Shown piece after piece: positions 20,750-29,640 of a DNA stretch of 64,000 nt. Within the stretch, counting starts at the first letter, position 1; each line of letters starts with the position of its first letter. The DNA lies in contig DASQDI010000068.1 of the NCBI GenBank assembly GCA_035634255.1, positions 1-64,000 of the forward strand, given 5' to 3'. The notes under the pieces are model-generated. The model was given only the letters and a program-made list of their open reading frames with translations. It ran no database searches and had not been told where the DNA came from. The stretch is from DATLMR01 sp035634255. GTDB taxonomy: Bacteria; Acidobacteriota; Blastocatellia; UBA7656. The position numbers and the translations under genes are program-made.

Positions 20750-23479
20750 ATGTCGGAATTAAAAGTCCATGCCGACTTCGATCATGACGGGCGGATTTCA
20801 AAGAGGGCGGCGGAACGGGAACTGAAGCAGGAGTTGCCGGGACTAATCATCCTGCCTAACATCGATGCCGATGGCAAAAAACTGCCGGCAGCCGTCAAGA
20901 AGCGCTCGCCCATCACCCTCGACCATCGCCGGTCCAGGAGCGGCATCGACCGCGAGCTTTCAAGGATCATCGTTGAGGTCGCCGACGCCTCGGCGGCCAA
21001 GCTCAGTTTTAATCTAGTGGGCTCGACCGCCGACAGGTTCGCCATTTTTGATCGAAAGTATAAAAAGCTTTCGCAGATAGGAACGCGGTTTGACTTCGCC
21101 GTCCCGTCGGCCGGAACGCATGAGTTCTTCATCGAAGTAAACAGCCTGCCCGGCACCCCTCTGGTCCCTAAGCAGGAAGACGAAGGCCCGACAAACGTCG
21201 CCGTAAACATCGACCTGTTCGACGCCGGGGGCGTCGAGCTCGCGGCGGACCAGATAACCGTTTCGCCCGCGCCCGTGATTTTTATCGACAACACCCGGCC
21301 CGCCGAACGACTTTACATGTGCGAGATAGCCGAACAGGACAATATCGACCGCGGGAACCTGCCGTCGGTCGTCGAGGTCTCGGAGATTATAAAGAAGATC
21401 AGGGGCGTCGATTTTGTCCTCATCCCTACGGATGTCAACAACCGCGACGCGTGGATTCAGGATCAGTTCCAAACGGGGTATTCCCGGTCGGCGTCGGGCA
21501 CCGTCCGCGTGGTCGTCCACCTGCCGAGGTTGAGCTCCAACATCATCCGGTCCGAGTTCCAGTCGAATCTGGCGACTTTCGTCCCTGAACATTTCCCGAG
21601 CACCGACCTGGGCGTCTTCCAGGATTTTTACGAGCGCGAGGTAGGCTCGGGCACGGACAGACAGGGCAAGGTGCGAAAAATAACATTCGTGAACAGCTAC
21701 GAATTGGTGCTCCTGTTTGGCCGCGTCAAGAGCGTGTGGGGCTTGATCCGGACCCTGTACCCGGTCCACCTCACGAAGCGTTCGAGGGACGCCGCCCTGG
21801 AAGGGTTGCTGGCCCGTCTGCCCATCATGTCGTTCTACGAAGCCCGAATGTGGTTGAAGACGGGCGTCGGCATAATGAGAAAGCTGTTACTGCGACGCCA
21901 AAGCGACCCCGCTCTGAAAGAAGGGCAGGAAGAGCGGCTCTCTCAGGAGGAGAGAAACCTTAGCAAACAATTCGGGCTGGTGGAGAGAACGGTCGTACTT
22001 GATCTGGGGAGGAGTCCGGGGAAACTGGTCGTCGCTACCAAGACGTTCGGGGACATCGTCTTCACTAAAGCGCAGGCGAACGAACTCGGCGAGCGGCTGC
22101 CGGTCCTGCACTCGTCGATAAATTATGGCGGCAACCTTGAGGTTTCGGGGCCGGTTAAAAATGCCCCCCTCGGTAAGCTCGTGCTGGGGGCGCATAAATT
22201 CGCCGACCCGGACCTGCTTCATTTCCTCAAGCAGCAGAAGGTGCAGCCGCTCGTGGACGTGGACACGTCCTGGCTCCACGTGTCCCACGTGGATGAAGTC
22301 ATGGCGTTCTTGCCGGCCCCGAAATCTGCCGACCGGTCGTTCGTGATAGCCCTCGCTTCCCCACGACTGGCGATGCAGATAATTGATACGGCCTGGGCCA
22401 CGCATGTCGAGCAAGGCGGGACCAAGGCGACCACGGCCGGCGACGACATCGACGCCTTGAATGCAGGGTCCAGAGACCTGACTACCGACGGCGACGCCCC
22501 GCTCACCCGACTGCTGCGCGGGCGGTACTGGCTGCATCACAACCCCGTCGGGGTGTTCGAAGAACACAAACCCCCGCAGATTTACCTCGACATGCTGGAG
22601 CACTACCCTTTGCTCCATAACGTCATAGCCTACGAGCCGGAGCCGGGGCCGGACCGTTATTACGAGGCCGCCATGTCGGTGCGCGAGTTCAGGCATTTCG
22701 GCAGGTTCACCAACGACTGGCTCGGCAAAAATCAGTTCGGCGAAGATCAGGAGTTGAGTATTCCGAAAGTGCTGGCGCGAGAATTTCCGCTCGCCGCTCG
22801 GATTTCGATTCCGGTCCTTTATGATGAAGTACAGTGGACGACGGACCCGGATACCCGCGAAGATAAGCCCGACTTTGACAGCCACCAGACCTCGGCGTTC
22901 CTGCCTAACGGCGTGAACATGCAGGTCGTCAACGATCACCTGCTGATCCCAAAACCGTTCGGGCCGCGCGCGAGCCCCGCGGTCGCGGCTCGGATATTGA
23001 AGAAAATACTGCCGGGCACATTACACGGCAATCTCAACCCCGGGTACTTCGCCAAAAAAAATCTGGACAAGGTCTATCACTGGGTAAAACGGCCGCTGAT
23101 ACCGGGGTCGGATTACTCCGACCTCAATCGCATGGCGGACCAGTTCAGGGATGGGTTTCCCGACCTCGAAGAAGAAGAGGTCAGGGAGTTGATTCACAAG
23201 GCGAACCGCACTCACTTCAAGACCTCGCGCAACCCTTCGGACGATGGGTTCAACCTGACCGAAGGCTGGCATAAGCTGCACATCCCGGAATCGACGGTCG
23301 ATCTGTTCGAAGCCTGCATACAGGTCCAGCTTGAGGCGCTGGGGCTGACGGTCCATTTCGTCGACACATGGTACTACCACATCCGCCTGGGCGAAATTCA
23401 CTGCGGGACGAATGTGCTCAGGCAAGCGCCGGGTTCCGGCGCGAAATGGTGGGAGCAGGTTCAGTTCGACGCGGGTTAG
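20750..23479 (+). CDS. Animal-type protein-arginine deiminase (PAD) homologue
   Basis: PADs hydrolyse the guanidino group of peptidyl-arginine to citrulline, depending on calcium. This 909-residue protein carries the PAD catalytic landmarks in order: WIQDQ (Asp238, equivalent to the first catalytic Asp), GGNLEVSGPV, SWLHVSHVDEVMAFLPAP (His513 and Asp515), VNMQVVNDHLLIPKPFGP, and GEIHCGTNV with the nucleophilic Cys885, then KWW near the C-terminus. Near the N-terminus ADFDHDGRI and NIDADGK look like the calcium-binding loops of the PAD middle domain. The N-terminal PAD domain seems absent. A long insertion (about 285-440) separates the first catalytic Asp from GNLEV, and a second lies before the Cys. 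No signal peptide. The start is uncertain: ATG at 20726 is an alternative, and neither has a good Shine-Dalgarno. Arginine deiminase and agmatine deiminase are excluded by the motifs. Confidence 0.88.
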   Translation: MSELKVHADFDHDGRISKRAAERELKQELPGLIILPNIDADGKKLPAAVKKRSPITLDHRRSRSGIDRELSRIIVEVADASAAKLSFNLVGSTADRFAIFDRKYKKLSQIGTRFDFAVPSAGTHEFFIEVNSLPGTPLVPKQEDEGPTNVAVNIDLFDAGGVELAADQITVSPAPVIFIDNTRPAERLYMCEIAEQDNIDRGNLPSVVEVSEIIKKIRGVDFVLIPTDVNNRDAWIQDQFQTGYSRSASGTVRVVVHLPRLSSNIIRSEFQSNLATFVPEHFPSTDLGVFQDFYEREVGSGTDRQGKVRKITFVNSYELVLLFGRVKSVWGLIRTLYPVHLTKRSRDAALEGLLARLPIMSFYEARMWLKTGVGIMRKLLLRRQSDPALKEGQEERLSQEERNLSKQFGLVERTVVLDLGRSPGKLVVATKTFGDIVFTKAQANELGERLPVLHSSINYGGNLEVSGPVKNAPLGKLVLGAHKFADPDLLHFLKQQKVQPLVDVDTSWLHVSHVDEVMAFLPAPKSADRSFVIALASPRLAMQIIDTAWATHVEQGGTKATTAGDDIDALNAGSRDLTTDGDAPLTRLLRGRYWLHHNPVGVFEEHKPPQIYLDMLEHYPLLHNVIAYEPEPGPDRYYEAAMSVREFRHFGRFTNDWLGKNQFGEDQELSIPKVLAREFPLAARISIPVLYDEVQWTTDPDTREDKPDFDSHQTSAFLPNGVNMQVVNDHLLIPKPFGPRASPAVAARILKKILPGTLHGNLNPGYFAKKNLDKVYHWVKRPLIPGSDYSDLNRMADQFRDGFPDLEEEEVRELIHKANRTHFKTSRNPSDDGFNLTEGWHKLHIPESTVDLFEACIQVQLEALGLTVHFVDTWYYHIRLGEIHCGTNVLRQAPGSGAKWWEQVQFDAG

Positions 23480-23728
23480 CGCCGGGACGGCCGGGGCCGC
23501 CTGAGCGGACAGGCGAGGTGGAAGGTCGTCGATAATATTTACGAAGCCCTTGATCGCGCCATAGCAGTTTTATAAGCTTCTTCCGGCATGAGGCTTCTTC
23601 CCGCCGCTCCGGGGTAATGGCACTGTGATTGCCTCTGTTAGCCTTCGGGGCAATCCGTGTCCGATATGGGGCGGAAATGCCTATTTTAACGAGTCGGACG
23701 GTCAAAAAGCACTCAGGGAGGAGCCCTC

Positions 23729-23884
23729 ATGGACAAGGAAAAGAGAAGGGATGATCGGGACGCGGAGAAGGCCGAGGACAAGGGGTTGAACGAAGAGGTG
23801 GACGAGAGCCAGCAGGCGGCCGAGCTTCAGGTGGGGGAAGAGGACGAGCTCTCCAACCCATCGCGCTTCAGGCCCGACAGGTAG
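23729..23884 (+). CDS. Small acidic hydrophilic protein, unknown
   Basis: A 51-residue ORF, about a third Asp/Glu and rich in Lys/Arg, without hydrophobic segment or Cys. A strong GGGAGGAG Shine-Dalgarno lies 6-7 bases before the ATG, which is the main reason to accept it. It ends 19 bases before sdhC of operon 2, so it may be the first gene of that transcript. No function can be assigned. Confidence 0.6.
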   Translation: MDKEKRRDDRDAEKAEDKGLNEEVDESQQAAELQVGEEDELSNPSRFRPDR

Positions 23885-23903
23885 ACTCTCAGGAGCCTTT
23901 CAT

Positions 23904-24551
23904 ATGTCGATTGATATATCTCGTCACTTCGTGCTCCGGAAGCTGCACCAGTTGACGGGCATATTACCTCTGGGCGTCTTCCTGCTCGAACACTTCTACA
24001 CGAACTCGAAGGCGCTCGGCCCGGATGGGGAGCGGCTCTTCAACGAAGCCGTGGCCGATTTGCAGAGCATCCCATACATAATCTTCGTCGAGGTCTTCGG
24101 CATATTCATCCCCCTGATTTACCACGCGGTCTACGGCCTCGTCATCACGTACGAGGCGAGGCCGAACGTCGGGGCCTACGGGTACGGGCGCAACTGGATG
24201 TACTTCCTTCAGCGCGTCACCGGAATAATCCTCTTCGTCTTCATCACTTTTCACGTCCTCAACTTCCGGTTCGGGATGATCCCCGGCCTGAACAACACCT
24301 CCGTCGCCGAGCGGCCCGACCTCGCTTACAGCATAGTGCGCGGGGAGTTCCTCAACCCGATGATCTTTCTCATCTACGTGCTCGGGATAAGCTCGACCAC
24401 GTTCCACTTCGCGAACGGCCTGTGGCTCTTCCTGCTCGACTGGGGGGTAGCCGTCGGGCAGCGCGCCCAGAGGGTCGTCGGTTACGCCTGCGCCGCGCTC
24501 GGCGTCGCGCTCACGATAGTCGGGATAAACGCGGCGCTCGCGTTCAGGTAG
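23904..24551 (+). CDS. sdhC: Succinate dehydrogenase cytochrome b558 subunit (Bacillus-like), operon 2
   Basis: A 215-residue membrane anchor with five helices. The opening RKLHQLTGILPLGVFLLEH and the block RNWMYFLQRVTGIILF read like the Bacillus-type cytochrome b558 SdhC, a di-haem, menaquinone-reducing anchor. His residues at LHQLTG, LLEHF, IYHAVYG, FHVLNF and FHFANG are placed for two haems and quinone. AGGAG lies about 8 bases upstream of the ATG. Distinct from the anchor at 16623-17297, so the window holds two kinds of type B complex II. Confidence 0.92.
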   Translation: MSIDISRHFVLRKLHQLTGILPLGVFLLEHFYTNSKALGPDGERLFNEAVADLQSIPYIIFVEVFGIFIPLIYHAVYGLVITYEARPNVGAYGYGRNWMYFLQRVTGIILFVFITFHVLNFRFGMIPGLNNTSVAERPDLAYSIVRGEFLNPMIFLIYVLGISSTTFHFANGLWLFLLDWGVAVGQRAQRVVGYACAALGVALTIVGINAALAFR

Positions 24552-24563
24552 CCTCGGACTGAC

Positions 24564-26462
24564 ATGGCAAAAGCTGACATAAGAATCGCGGTCGTGGGCG
24601 GAGGGCTGGCCGGCCTGATGACGGCCATCAAGGTCGCCGAGCTGGGGCACAAAGTGGACCTCTTTTCGCTGGTCCCGGTCCGCCGGTCGCACTCGGTATG
24701 CGCGCAGGGCGGGATCAACGGCGCGGTCAACACCAAAGGCGAGGGCGACTCCCCCCTGGTCCATTTCGAGGACACGGTCTACGGGGGGGATTTTCTGGCC
24801 AACCAGACTCAGGTCAAAATGATGTGCGAGATGGCGCCGGCCATCATCTACATGTTCGACCGCATGGGCGTGCCCTTCTCGCGGACGCCCGAAGGGCTCA
24901 TAGACTTTCGCAGGTTCGGGGGGACCAGGTTTCACCGCACGGCTTTCGCGGGCGCTTCGACCGGCCAGCAGTTGCTCTACGCTCTGGACGAGCAGGTGCG
25001 GCGCTTCGAGGCCGAGGGGCTGGTCACGAAGTACGAATTCTGGGAATTCCTCTCGCCGGTGATCGACGACAATCAGGTCTGCCGGGGGCTGACGGCGATG
25101 AACCTGCGCACTCTGGAGGTGCAGGCTTTCCCCTGCGACGCGGTGGTGATGGCCACGGGCGGCGTCGGCCTGATCTTCGGCAAATCGACGAACTCGGTCA
25201 TATGCACCGGGTCGGCGCAGTCGGCGCTCTACCAGCAGGGCGTGAAGTACGCGAACGGCGAGTTCATTCAGGTGCACCCGACGGCGATACCGGGGGAAGA
25301 CAAGCTCCGCCTGATGTCGGAGTCGGCGCGGGGGGAGGGGGGGCGTGTGTGGGTCCCGCGCAGGGGCGGGGACGAGCGCGACCCGGAGTCGATCCCGGAA
25401 GATGAGCGCTGGTACTTCCTCGAAGAGAAGTACCCGGCCTACGGCAATCTGGTGCCGCGCGACATCGCCACGCGCGAGATATTTCAGGTCTGTCAGGACG
25501 GCTTCGGGATCGGCGGCGGCAACATGGTCTACCTCGACCTGACGCACATCCCCGCCGAGGCGCTCGACCGGAAGCTCGGCGCGATCCTCGAAATTTATGA
25601 GAAGTTCGTCGGCGAAGACCCGCGCCACACGCCGATGAAGATCTTCCCCGGAGTCCACTACACGATGGGCGGCATCTGGGTCGACGCCGACCAGATGACG
25701 AACGTGCCCGGCATATTCGCGACCGGCGAGTGCGACTACTCGATTCATGGGGCCAACCGCCTCGGCGCGAATTCGCTCGTCAGCTGCATCTACGCGGGCG
25801 CGGTGGCCGGCCCGGCGGCGGTCGGGTACGCGACCGGCGACCGGCACGGGGAGACCTACAATGGCCTGCACGAGGGCGAAGCGCGGCGGCAGGCGGAGAT
25901 CAACGAGCGGCTCAAGAACCAGCGCGGCCCGGAGAACGCTTACCTCCTGCACGAAGAGATGGGCGAGTGGATGACCGACAACGTCACCGTGATCCGCTAC
26001 AACGGCAAGCTGGAAGAGACCGACGCGAAGTTGCAGGAGTTGATCGAGCGGTACGGCCGCGTAGACATTAACGAATCGGTCTACTGGTCCACGCAGGCGC
26101 TCCCCCACGCCCGCCACCTCTACAACATGCTCCAGCTGGCCCGCGTCATCACGCTCGGCGCGCTCAGGCGCAACGAGTCGCGTGGGGCGCACTACAAGCC
26201 CGAGTTCCCCGAGCGCAACGACGCGGAGTTCCTCAAGACTACGATAGCCGTCTACACGCCCGAGGGGCCGGAGTTCAGCTACGAAGACGTGGACATCTCC
26301 CTAATCCCTCCGCGCCGGCGCGTGTACGACATCGTGAAAGAGGCGCCGAAGGTGGCCGGGGATCAGCCCCCGCCCGACGAGTTCCATGTCGAGGCGCACC
26401 TTGAGCGCGAGCGTAAAGATAAGCAGCACCCGTTCGAGGATTCGAGCAAGAACGTCACCTGA
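24564..26462 (+). CDS. sdhA: Succinate dehydrogenase flavoprotein, operon 2
   Basis: A 632-residue flavoprotein. GGGLAGLMTA (about 11-20) binds the FAD ADP moiety; HSVCAQGGIN holds the His for covalent flavin; HYTMGGIWVD and HGANRLGANSL are the substrate-side motifs. Its start lies 12 bases after the sdhC stop, and sdhB follows after 25 bases. The product should pair with the Bacillus-like anchor and sdhB in this operon rather than with the diverged copies at 13942-17297. Confidence 0.94.
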   Translation: MAKADIRIAVVGGGLAGLMTAIKVAELGHKVDLFSLVPVRRSHSVCAQGGINGAVNTKGEGDSPLVHFEDTVYGGDFLANQTQVKMMCEMAPAIIYMFDRMGVPFSRTPEGLIDFRRFGGTRFHRTAFAGASTGQQLLYALDEQVRRFEAEGLVTKYEFWEFLSPVIDDNQVCRGLTAMNLRTLEVQAFPCDAVVMATGGVGLIFGKSTNSVICTGSAQSALYQQGVKYANGEFIQVHPTAIPGEDKLRLMSESARGEGGRVWVPRRGGDERDPESIPEDERWYFLEEKYPAYGNLVPRDIATREIFQVCQDGFGIGGGNMVYLDLTHIPAEALDRKLGAILEIYEKFVGEDPRHTPMKIFPGVHYTMGGIWVDADQMTNVPGIFATGECDYSIHGANRLGANSLVSCIYAGAVAGPAAVGYATGDRHGETYNGLHEGEARRQAEINERLKNQRGPENAYLLHEEMGEWMTDNVTVIRYNGKLEETDAKLQELIERYGRVDINESVYWSTQALPHARHLYNMLQLARVITLGALRRNESRGAHYKPEFPERNDAEFLKTTIAVYTPEGPEFSYEDVDISLIPPRRRVYDIVKEAPKVAGDQPPPDEFHVEAHLERERKDKQHPFEDSSKNVT

Positions 26463-26487
26463 CGGGCGCCGCTCAAAGGGAGGCGAT

Positions 26488-27234
26488 ATGGCAGACACGA
26501 TCAGGCTGAGGATCAGGAGGCAGGACTCACCCGACGCCCCGACCAGGTGGGAAGAGTTCGACGTTCCTTACCGCAAGGGCGAAAACGTTCTGACCTGCCT
26601 GATGGACATTCAGAAGAGCCCCGTCACCTCCGGCGGGCGCAGGACCACCCCCGTCGTCTGGGAGTCGAACTGCCTGGAGGAAGTGTGCGGGTCGTGCTCG
26701 ATGATAATAAATGGTCGCGCGCGGATGGGCTGCACGACTCTGGTCGATAAGATCGAAAAGCCGATCACGGTCGAGCCGCTGACGAAATTCCCGGTCGTCC
26801 GCGACCTCATGGTGGACCGCTCGCGCCTGTTCGACGGGTTCAGGAAGGTGCATGCCTGGATAGAGATCGACGGCACGCACGACCTCGGGCCGGGGCCGCG
26901 GGTGGCCCCGGAGGTTCAGGCGGCGCGCTACGACATGTCGCGCTGCATGGCTTGCGCCATCTGCCTCGAAGTCTGCCCGCAGGTGAATTCTCACTCGAAG
27001 TTCATAGGCCCGGCCGCCCTGAATCAGGTCCGGCTCTTCAACACGCACCCCACCGGGAAGATGCAGAGGGACGCGCGGCTGACCGCCATCATGGGGCCGG
27101 GCGGCATAACCGACTGCGGCAACGCGCAAAATTGCGTCAAATCCTGTCCGAAAGAGATACCTCTGACGGACTCAATCGCCGGCCTCTACCGCGAGACGAC
27201 CTGGTACGGGCTGCTGGGCTGGCTGAAGAAATGA
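26488..27234 (+). CDS. sdhB: Succinate dehydrogenase iron-sulfur subunit, operon 2
   Basis: A 248-residue iron-sulfur protein. Cluster ligands are visible as CLEEVCGSCSMIINGRARMGC-type spacing for 2Fe-2S, CMACAICLEVCPQ for 4Fe-4S and CGNAQNCVKSCPKEI for 3Fe-4S. The frame extends upstream into sdhA, but the ATG at 26488 has GGGAGG 6 bases ahead. Closes the second sdh operon. Confidence 0.92.
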   Translation: MADTIRLRIRRQDSPDAPTRWEEFDVPYRKGENVLTCLMDIQKSPVTSGGRRTTPVVWESNCLEEVCGSCSMIINGRARMGCTTLVDKIEKPITVEPLTKFPVVRDLMVDRSRLFDGFRKVHAWIEIDGTHDLGPGPRVAPEVQAARYDMSRCMACAICLEVCPQVNSHSKFIGPAALNQVRLFNTHPTGKMQRDARLTAIMGPGGITDCGNAQNCVKSCPKEIPLTDSIAGLYRETTWYGLLGWLKK

Positions 27235-27329
27235 CGGCCGCCCCGTTTACTGCCGTCTACTGGCATTCATGTTGCTTTATTTCCAGTGTGGCTCGATCTT
27301 GATGCAGTAATTTCGAACGAGGTCGCCAA

Positions 27330-28211
27330 ATGCAAGAAAAGATGCTCGGGGGACTCTCAATCAAAGAGCTTGCCGCCAGGACATGGCGGGAGGCGAACGA
27401 GGACAACATATTCGGGCGGGCGGCGGAATTGGCCTATTACTTTCTGCTCGCGCTCTTCCCGATGCTGATCTTCCTGACCAGCCTGGTGGGCTTCCTGCCC
27501 GGCGCGCAGGAAGGAATCCTGGACGCGGTCGCCAAGGCCGCGCCCTCCGACGCCATGACGCTCGTGCGAGAGACGCTCAACGATGTCGTGAGCAATCGCA
27601 GCGGCGGGCTGATCTCTTTCGGTATTCTGGGGACCATCTGGGCGGCTTCGAGCGGGACGGCCGCGGTGATGGAAGCCCTCAATGACGCTTACGAGGCCGA
27701 AGAGGGGCGCGGGTTCATAAAGGTTCGGCTATTAGCCATCGGCATGACGGTGGCGCTGGCTCTGCTCATCGTCGGCGGCACGGCCCTGATCATGTTCGGG
27801 GACCGGTTCGCGCACTGGATCGCCGTCGCCTCGGGGCTCGGCCCGACCTTCGAGACCGTCTGGCATTACGTCGATTACGTCCTCGGGCTGGCCCTCATAT
27901 CCCTGGGCTTGCAGGTGATCTATTACTTCGGGCCGAACCTTAAGCAGGATTGGGAATGGGTAACCCCCGGCGCGATTGTCGCCGTGGTCGCTCTCATAAT
28001 CGTCTCGTTACTCTTCTCGCTTTACCTGAGGTTCGCCCCGAGCTACAGCGCGACGTACGGGAGCCTGGGCGCGGTCATCATATTGATGCTCTACCTTTAC
28101 CTCATCGGGCTTGTCGTGCTCGTGGGGGCCGAGATCAACTCGGAGATAAGGAAGGCCAACCACATACCGACGGTCGAAAAAGAGCCGAGCAATGATTTGA
28201 AAGCGGCCTGA
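27330..28211 (+). CDS. YihY/BrkB family inner-membrane protein
   Basis: A 293-residue integral membrane protein with about six helices. The N-terminal AAELAYYFLLALFPMLIFL is the hallmark of the YihY/BrkB family (once miscalled ribonuclease BN), and the last helices (GAVIILMLYLYLIGLVVLVGAEIN) also fit. Function in bacteria is unsettled; roles in envelope integrity and serum resistance have been suggested. Weak Shine-Dalgarno. Stands 95 bases after sdhB and probably has its own promoter. Confidence 0.88.
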   Translation: MQEKMLGGLSIKELAARTWREANEDNIFGRAAELAYYFLLALFPMLIFLTSLVGFLPGAQEGILDAVAKAAPSDAMTLVRETLNDVVSNRSGGLISFGILGTIWAASSGTAAVMEALNDAYEAEEGRGFIKVRLLAIGMTVALALLIVGGTALIMFGDRFAHWIAVASGLGPTFETVWHYVDYVLGLALISLGLQVIYYFGPNLKQDWEWVTPGAIVAVVALIIVSLLFSLYLRFAPSYSATYGSLGAVIILMLYLYLIGLVVLVGAEINSEIRKANHIPTVEKEPSNDLKAA

Positions 28212-28310
28212 GCGGTCCGAGGGATTTGAAGACAAGCATTGAGCAGGCGGCCGTCGCCGCCCGGAGATTTCTGTTGGACGCGCACAAAAGCAAGGGGGTA
28301 CTTAAATAAA

Positions 28311-28661
28311 ATGGCGGTAAGGACAATTATCTATTTCTCACGGCTTAAGGACGGAGCTGAAGATGGCTTGATTAAAGATTTGAAGTCGTTCTTCCCGGCG
28401 GACGCGCTTCGCGACATGGAGGGGATCGAAAAGGTCACGATCTGCCAGGGTCACGGCACGTTCGCCGCCGTGGTCGAGTACGACGGGGATTTTGAGAAGA
28501 TATACTACAGCTACATCTCGAACCCCGCGGTCCAGGCATTTCACAGGCAGATGGCCAACTACCTCGAAGATATTCCCGACTCTACGAAACCGGCGGACCT
28601 TCCGATAGTAGGGGACGTGCTTTACTGGGAAGGCTCGAAGGTAAGGGAAGCCGTGGGCTGA
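28311..28661 (+). CDS. Small conserved-looking protein, possibly dimeric alpha/beta-barrel
   Basis: A 116-residue soluble protein with no signal or membrane segment. The pattern of an N-terminal strand (RTIIYFSRL), a helix, and a strand near KVTICQG is compatible with a ferredoxin-like or TcmI/EthD-type alpha/beta barrel, but I do not recognise a named family. AAGGGGG lies 10 bases before the ATG; the open frame upstream is ignored. Followed by a strong hairpin. Confidence 0.65.
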   Translation: MAVRTIIYFSRLKDGAEDGLIKDLKSFFPADALRDMEGIEKVTICQGHGTFAAVVEYDGDFEKIYYSYISNPAVQAFHRQMANYLEDIPDSTKPADLPIVGDVLYWEGSKVREAVG

Positions 28662-28688
28662 AGTCTGAAGTCACCTGAAACCACTCAT

Positions 28689-28719
28689 CCTGGGAGCGCG
28701 CATTCATCGCGCTCCCAGG
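28689..28719. terminator. Hairpin between convergent genes
   Basis: A perfect 12-bp GC-rich stem (28689-28700 with 28708-28719) and 7-base loop between the stops at 28661 and 28737. No U-tract follows on either strand, so it may act as a weak terminator or a 3' stabilising hairpin. Confidence 0.6.
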
Positions 28720-28736
28720 CCGCATTCATCGACCGG

Positions 28737-29414
28737 TCACCTGGCGGTCGTCTCCCTGAATCTCATCTTTTCGGGCTCGTAAAACTGCCCTCGGCGCACG
28801 CCCGAGTTCGACGGCCCGGCCTCGATCATCTGCTTGAACCGGCGGAGGTCCTGCCTCACCATCGCCTTGGGGTCGCTTCGGGTCAGCCGGGCGACCAGAG
28901 CGCCGATGGGTCCCGCGGGCAATCCGTAGCGCATCGTCACAAAGACGCGGGCGCCGTGTCGGGTCTCCTCGAAGCGCACCTCGCCGCTGTTGGAGACCTC
29001 GGCGGTGACCGACTTCCACGCGATCAACCGGCCGGGCAGGTCGTGCGTCACTTCGGCCTCCCATTCGATGCGCTGGCCGAGCGGCCCTTCCACGGACCAA
29101 TGGTACGTGCGGTCGCCCGTCTTCCGCACCTCGCACACGTTGGGCATGAACCTCGGGAAATCCTCCATGCGGGACCACGTCGCATAAGCCTGCTCGCGCG
29201 AGGCCGCGACCTCGATCACATCCCGCACTTCGCGGGGTGCCGATGCGGATATAATGGGCACGCCCGCTACCGAGGCGAGGGTCTGCGTGGCGATGCCCGC
29301 CCCCATGACCCCCACTATGGCTCCGGTGACGCCGCCCTTCCTGAACCCATAAAAGGCCAGGGCAGCCCCGGCCGCGGCGGTCGCCACCTGCGCTGCTTTC
29401 TCGTTTTTGCTCAT
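28737..29414 (-). CDS. SRPBCC (polyketide cyclase/dehydrase-like) protein with N-terminal glycine-rich membrane segment
   Basis: A 225-residue protein. Residues about 8-52 form a Gly/Ala-rich hydrophobic region with two short helices (GAALAFYGFRKGGVTGAIVG), and about 65-205 form an SRPBCC ligand-binding fold (REQAYATWSRMEDFPRFMPNV, then EWEAEVTHDLPGRLIAW). Proteins of this design are common in bacteria and bind unknown hydrophobic ligands. AGGGAG lies 9 bases upstream of the ATG. Convergent with the preceding small gene. Confidence 0.82.
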   Translation of the reverse strand: MSKNEKAAQVATAAAGAALAFYGFRKGGVTGAIVGVMGAGIATQTLASVAGVPIISASAPREVRDVIEVAASREQAYATWSRMEDFPRFMPNVCEVRKTGDRTYHWSVEGPLGQRIEWEAEVTHDLPGRLIAWKSVTAEVSNSGEVRFEETRHGARVFVTMRYGLPAGPIGALVARLTRSDPKAMVRQDLRRFKQMIEAGPSNSGVRRGQFYEPEKMRFRETTAR

Positions 29415-29640
29415 CGTTCACACTCCCTGTTGACCGAAATAGCGGCCACCTGCCTGATAATTTAGATGATAAAAAAGGCCGCTCCCCACACAAAAAATGA
29501 TAAAGAGCAACGATTATGCCAGCAAAGGCCGGCCCCAAATGAATAATACCGGGCCAGCGCCGCCGGGTGATTCACGCCGTATGACTTTTATTGAGACACC
29601 CTCCGTCAGAGGGCTTACGGGCCTGAGGCGGGAAGGGCTT

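Noticed and set aside
20750..23479. Agmatine deiminase, or arginine deiminase (ArcA)
   Set aside because: Order and wording of the motifs (WIQD, GNLEV, SHVDE, GEIHCGTN) are those of protein-arginine deiminase; agmatine deiminase and ArcA use different motif contexts and are much shorter.
23964..26192. 742-codon minus-strand frame opposite the second sdhC-sdhA genes
   Set aside because: Low-complexity shadow translation with no motif; the plus strand encodes complete SdhC and SdhA.
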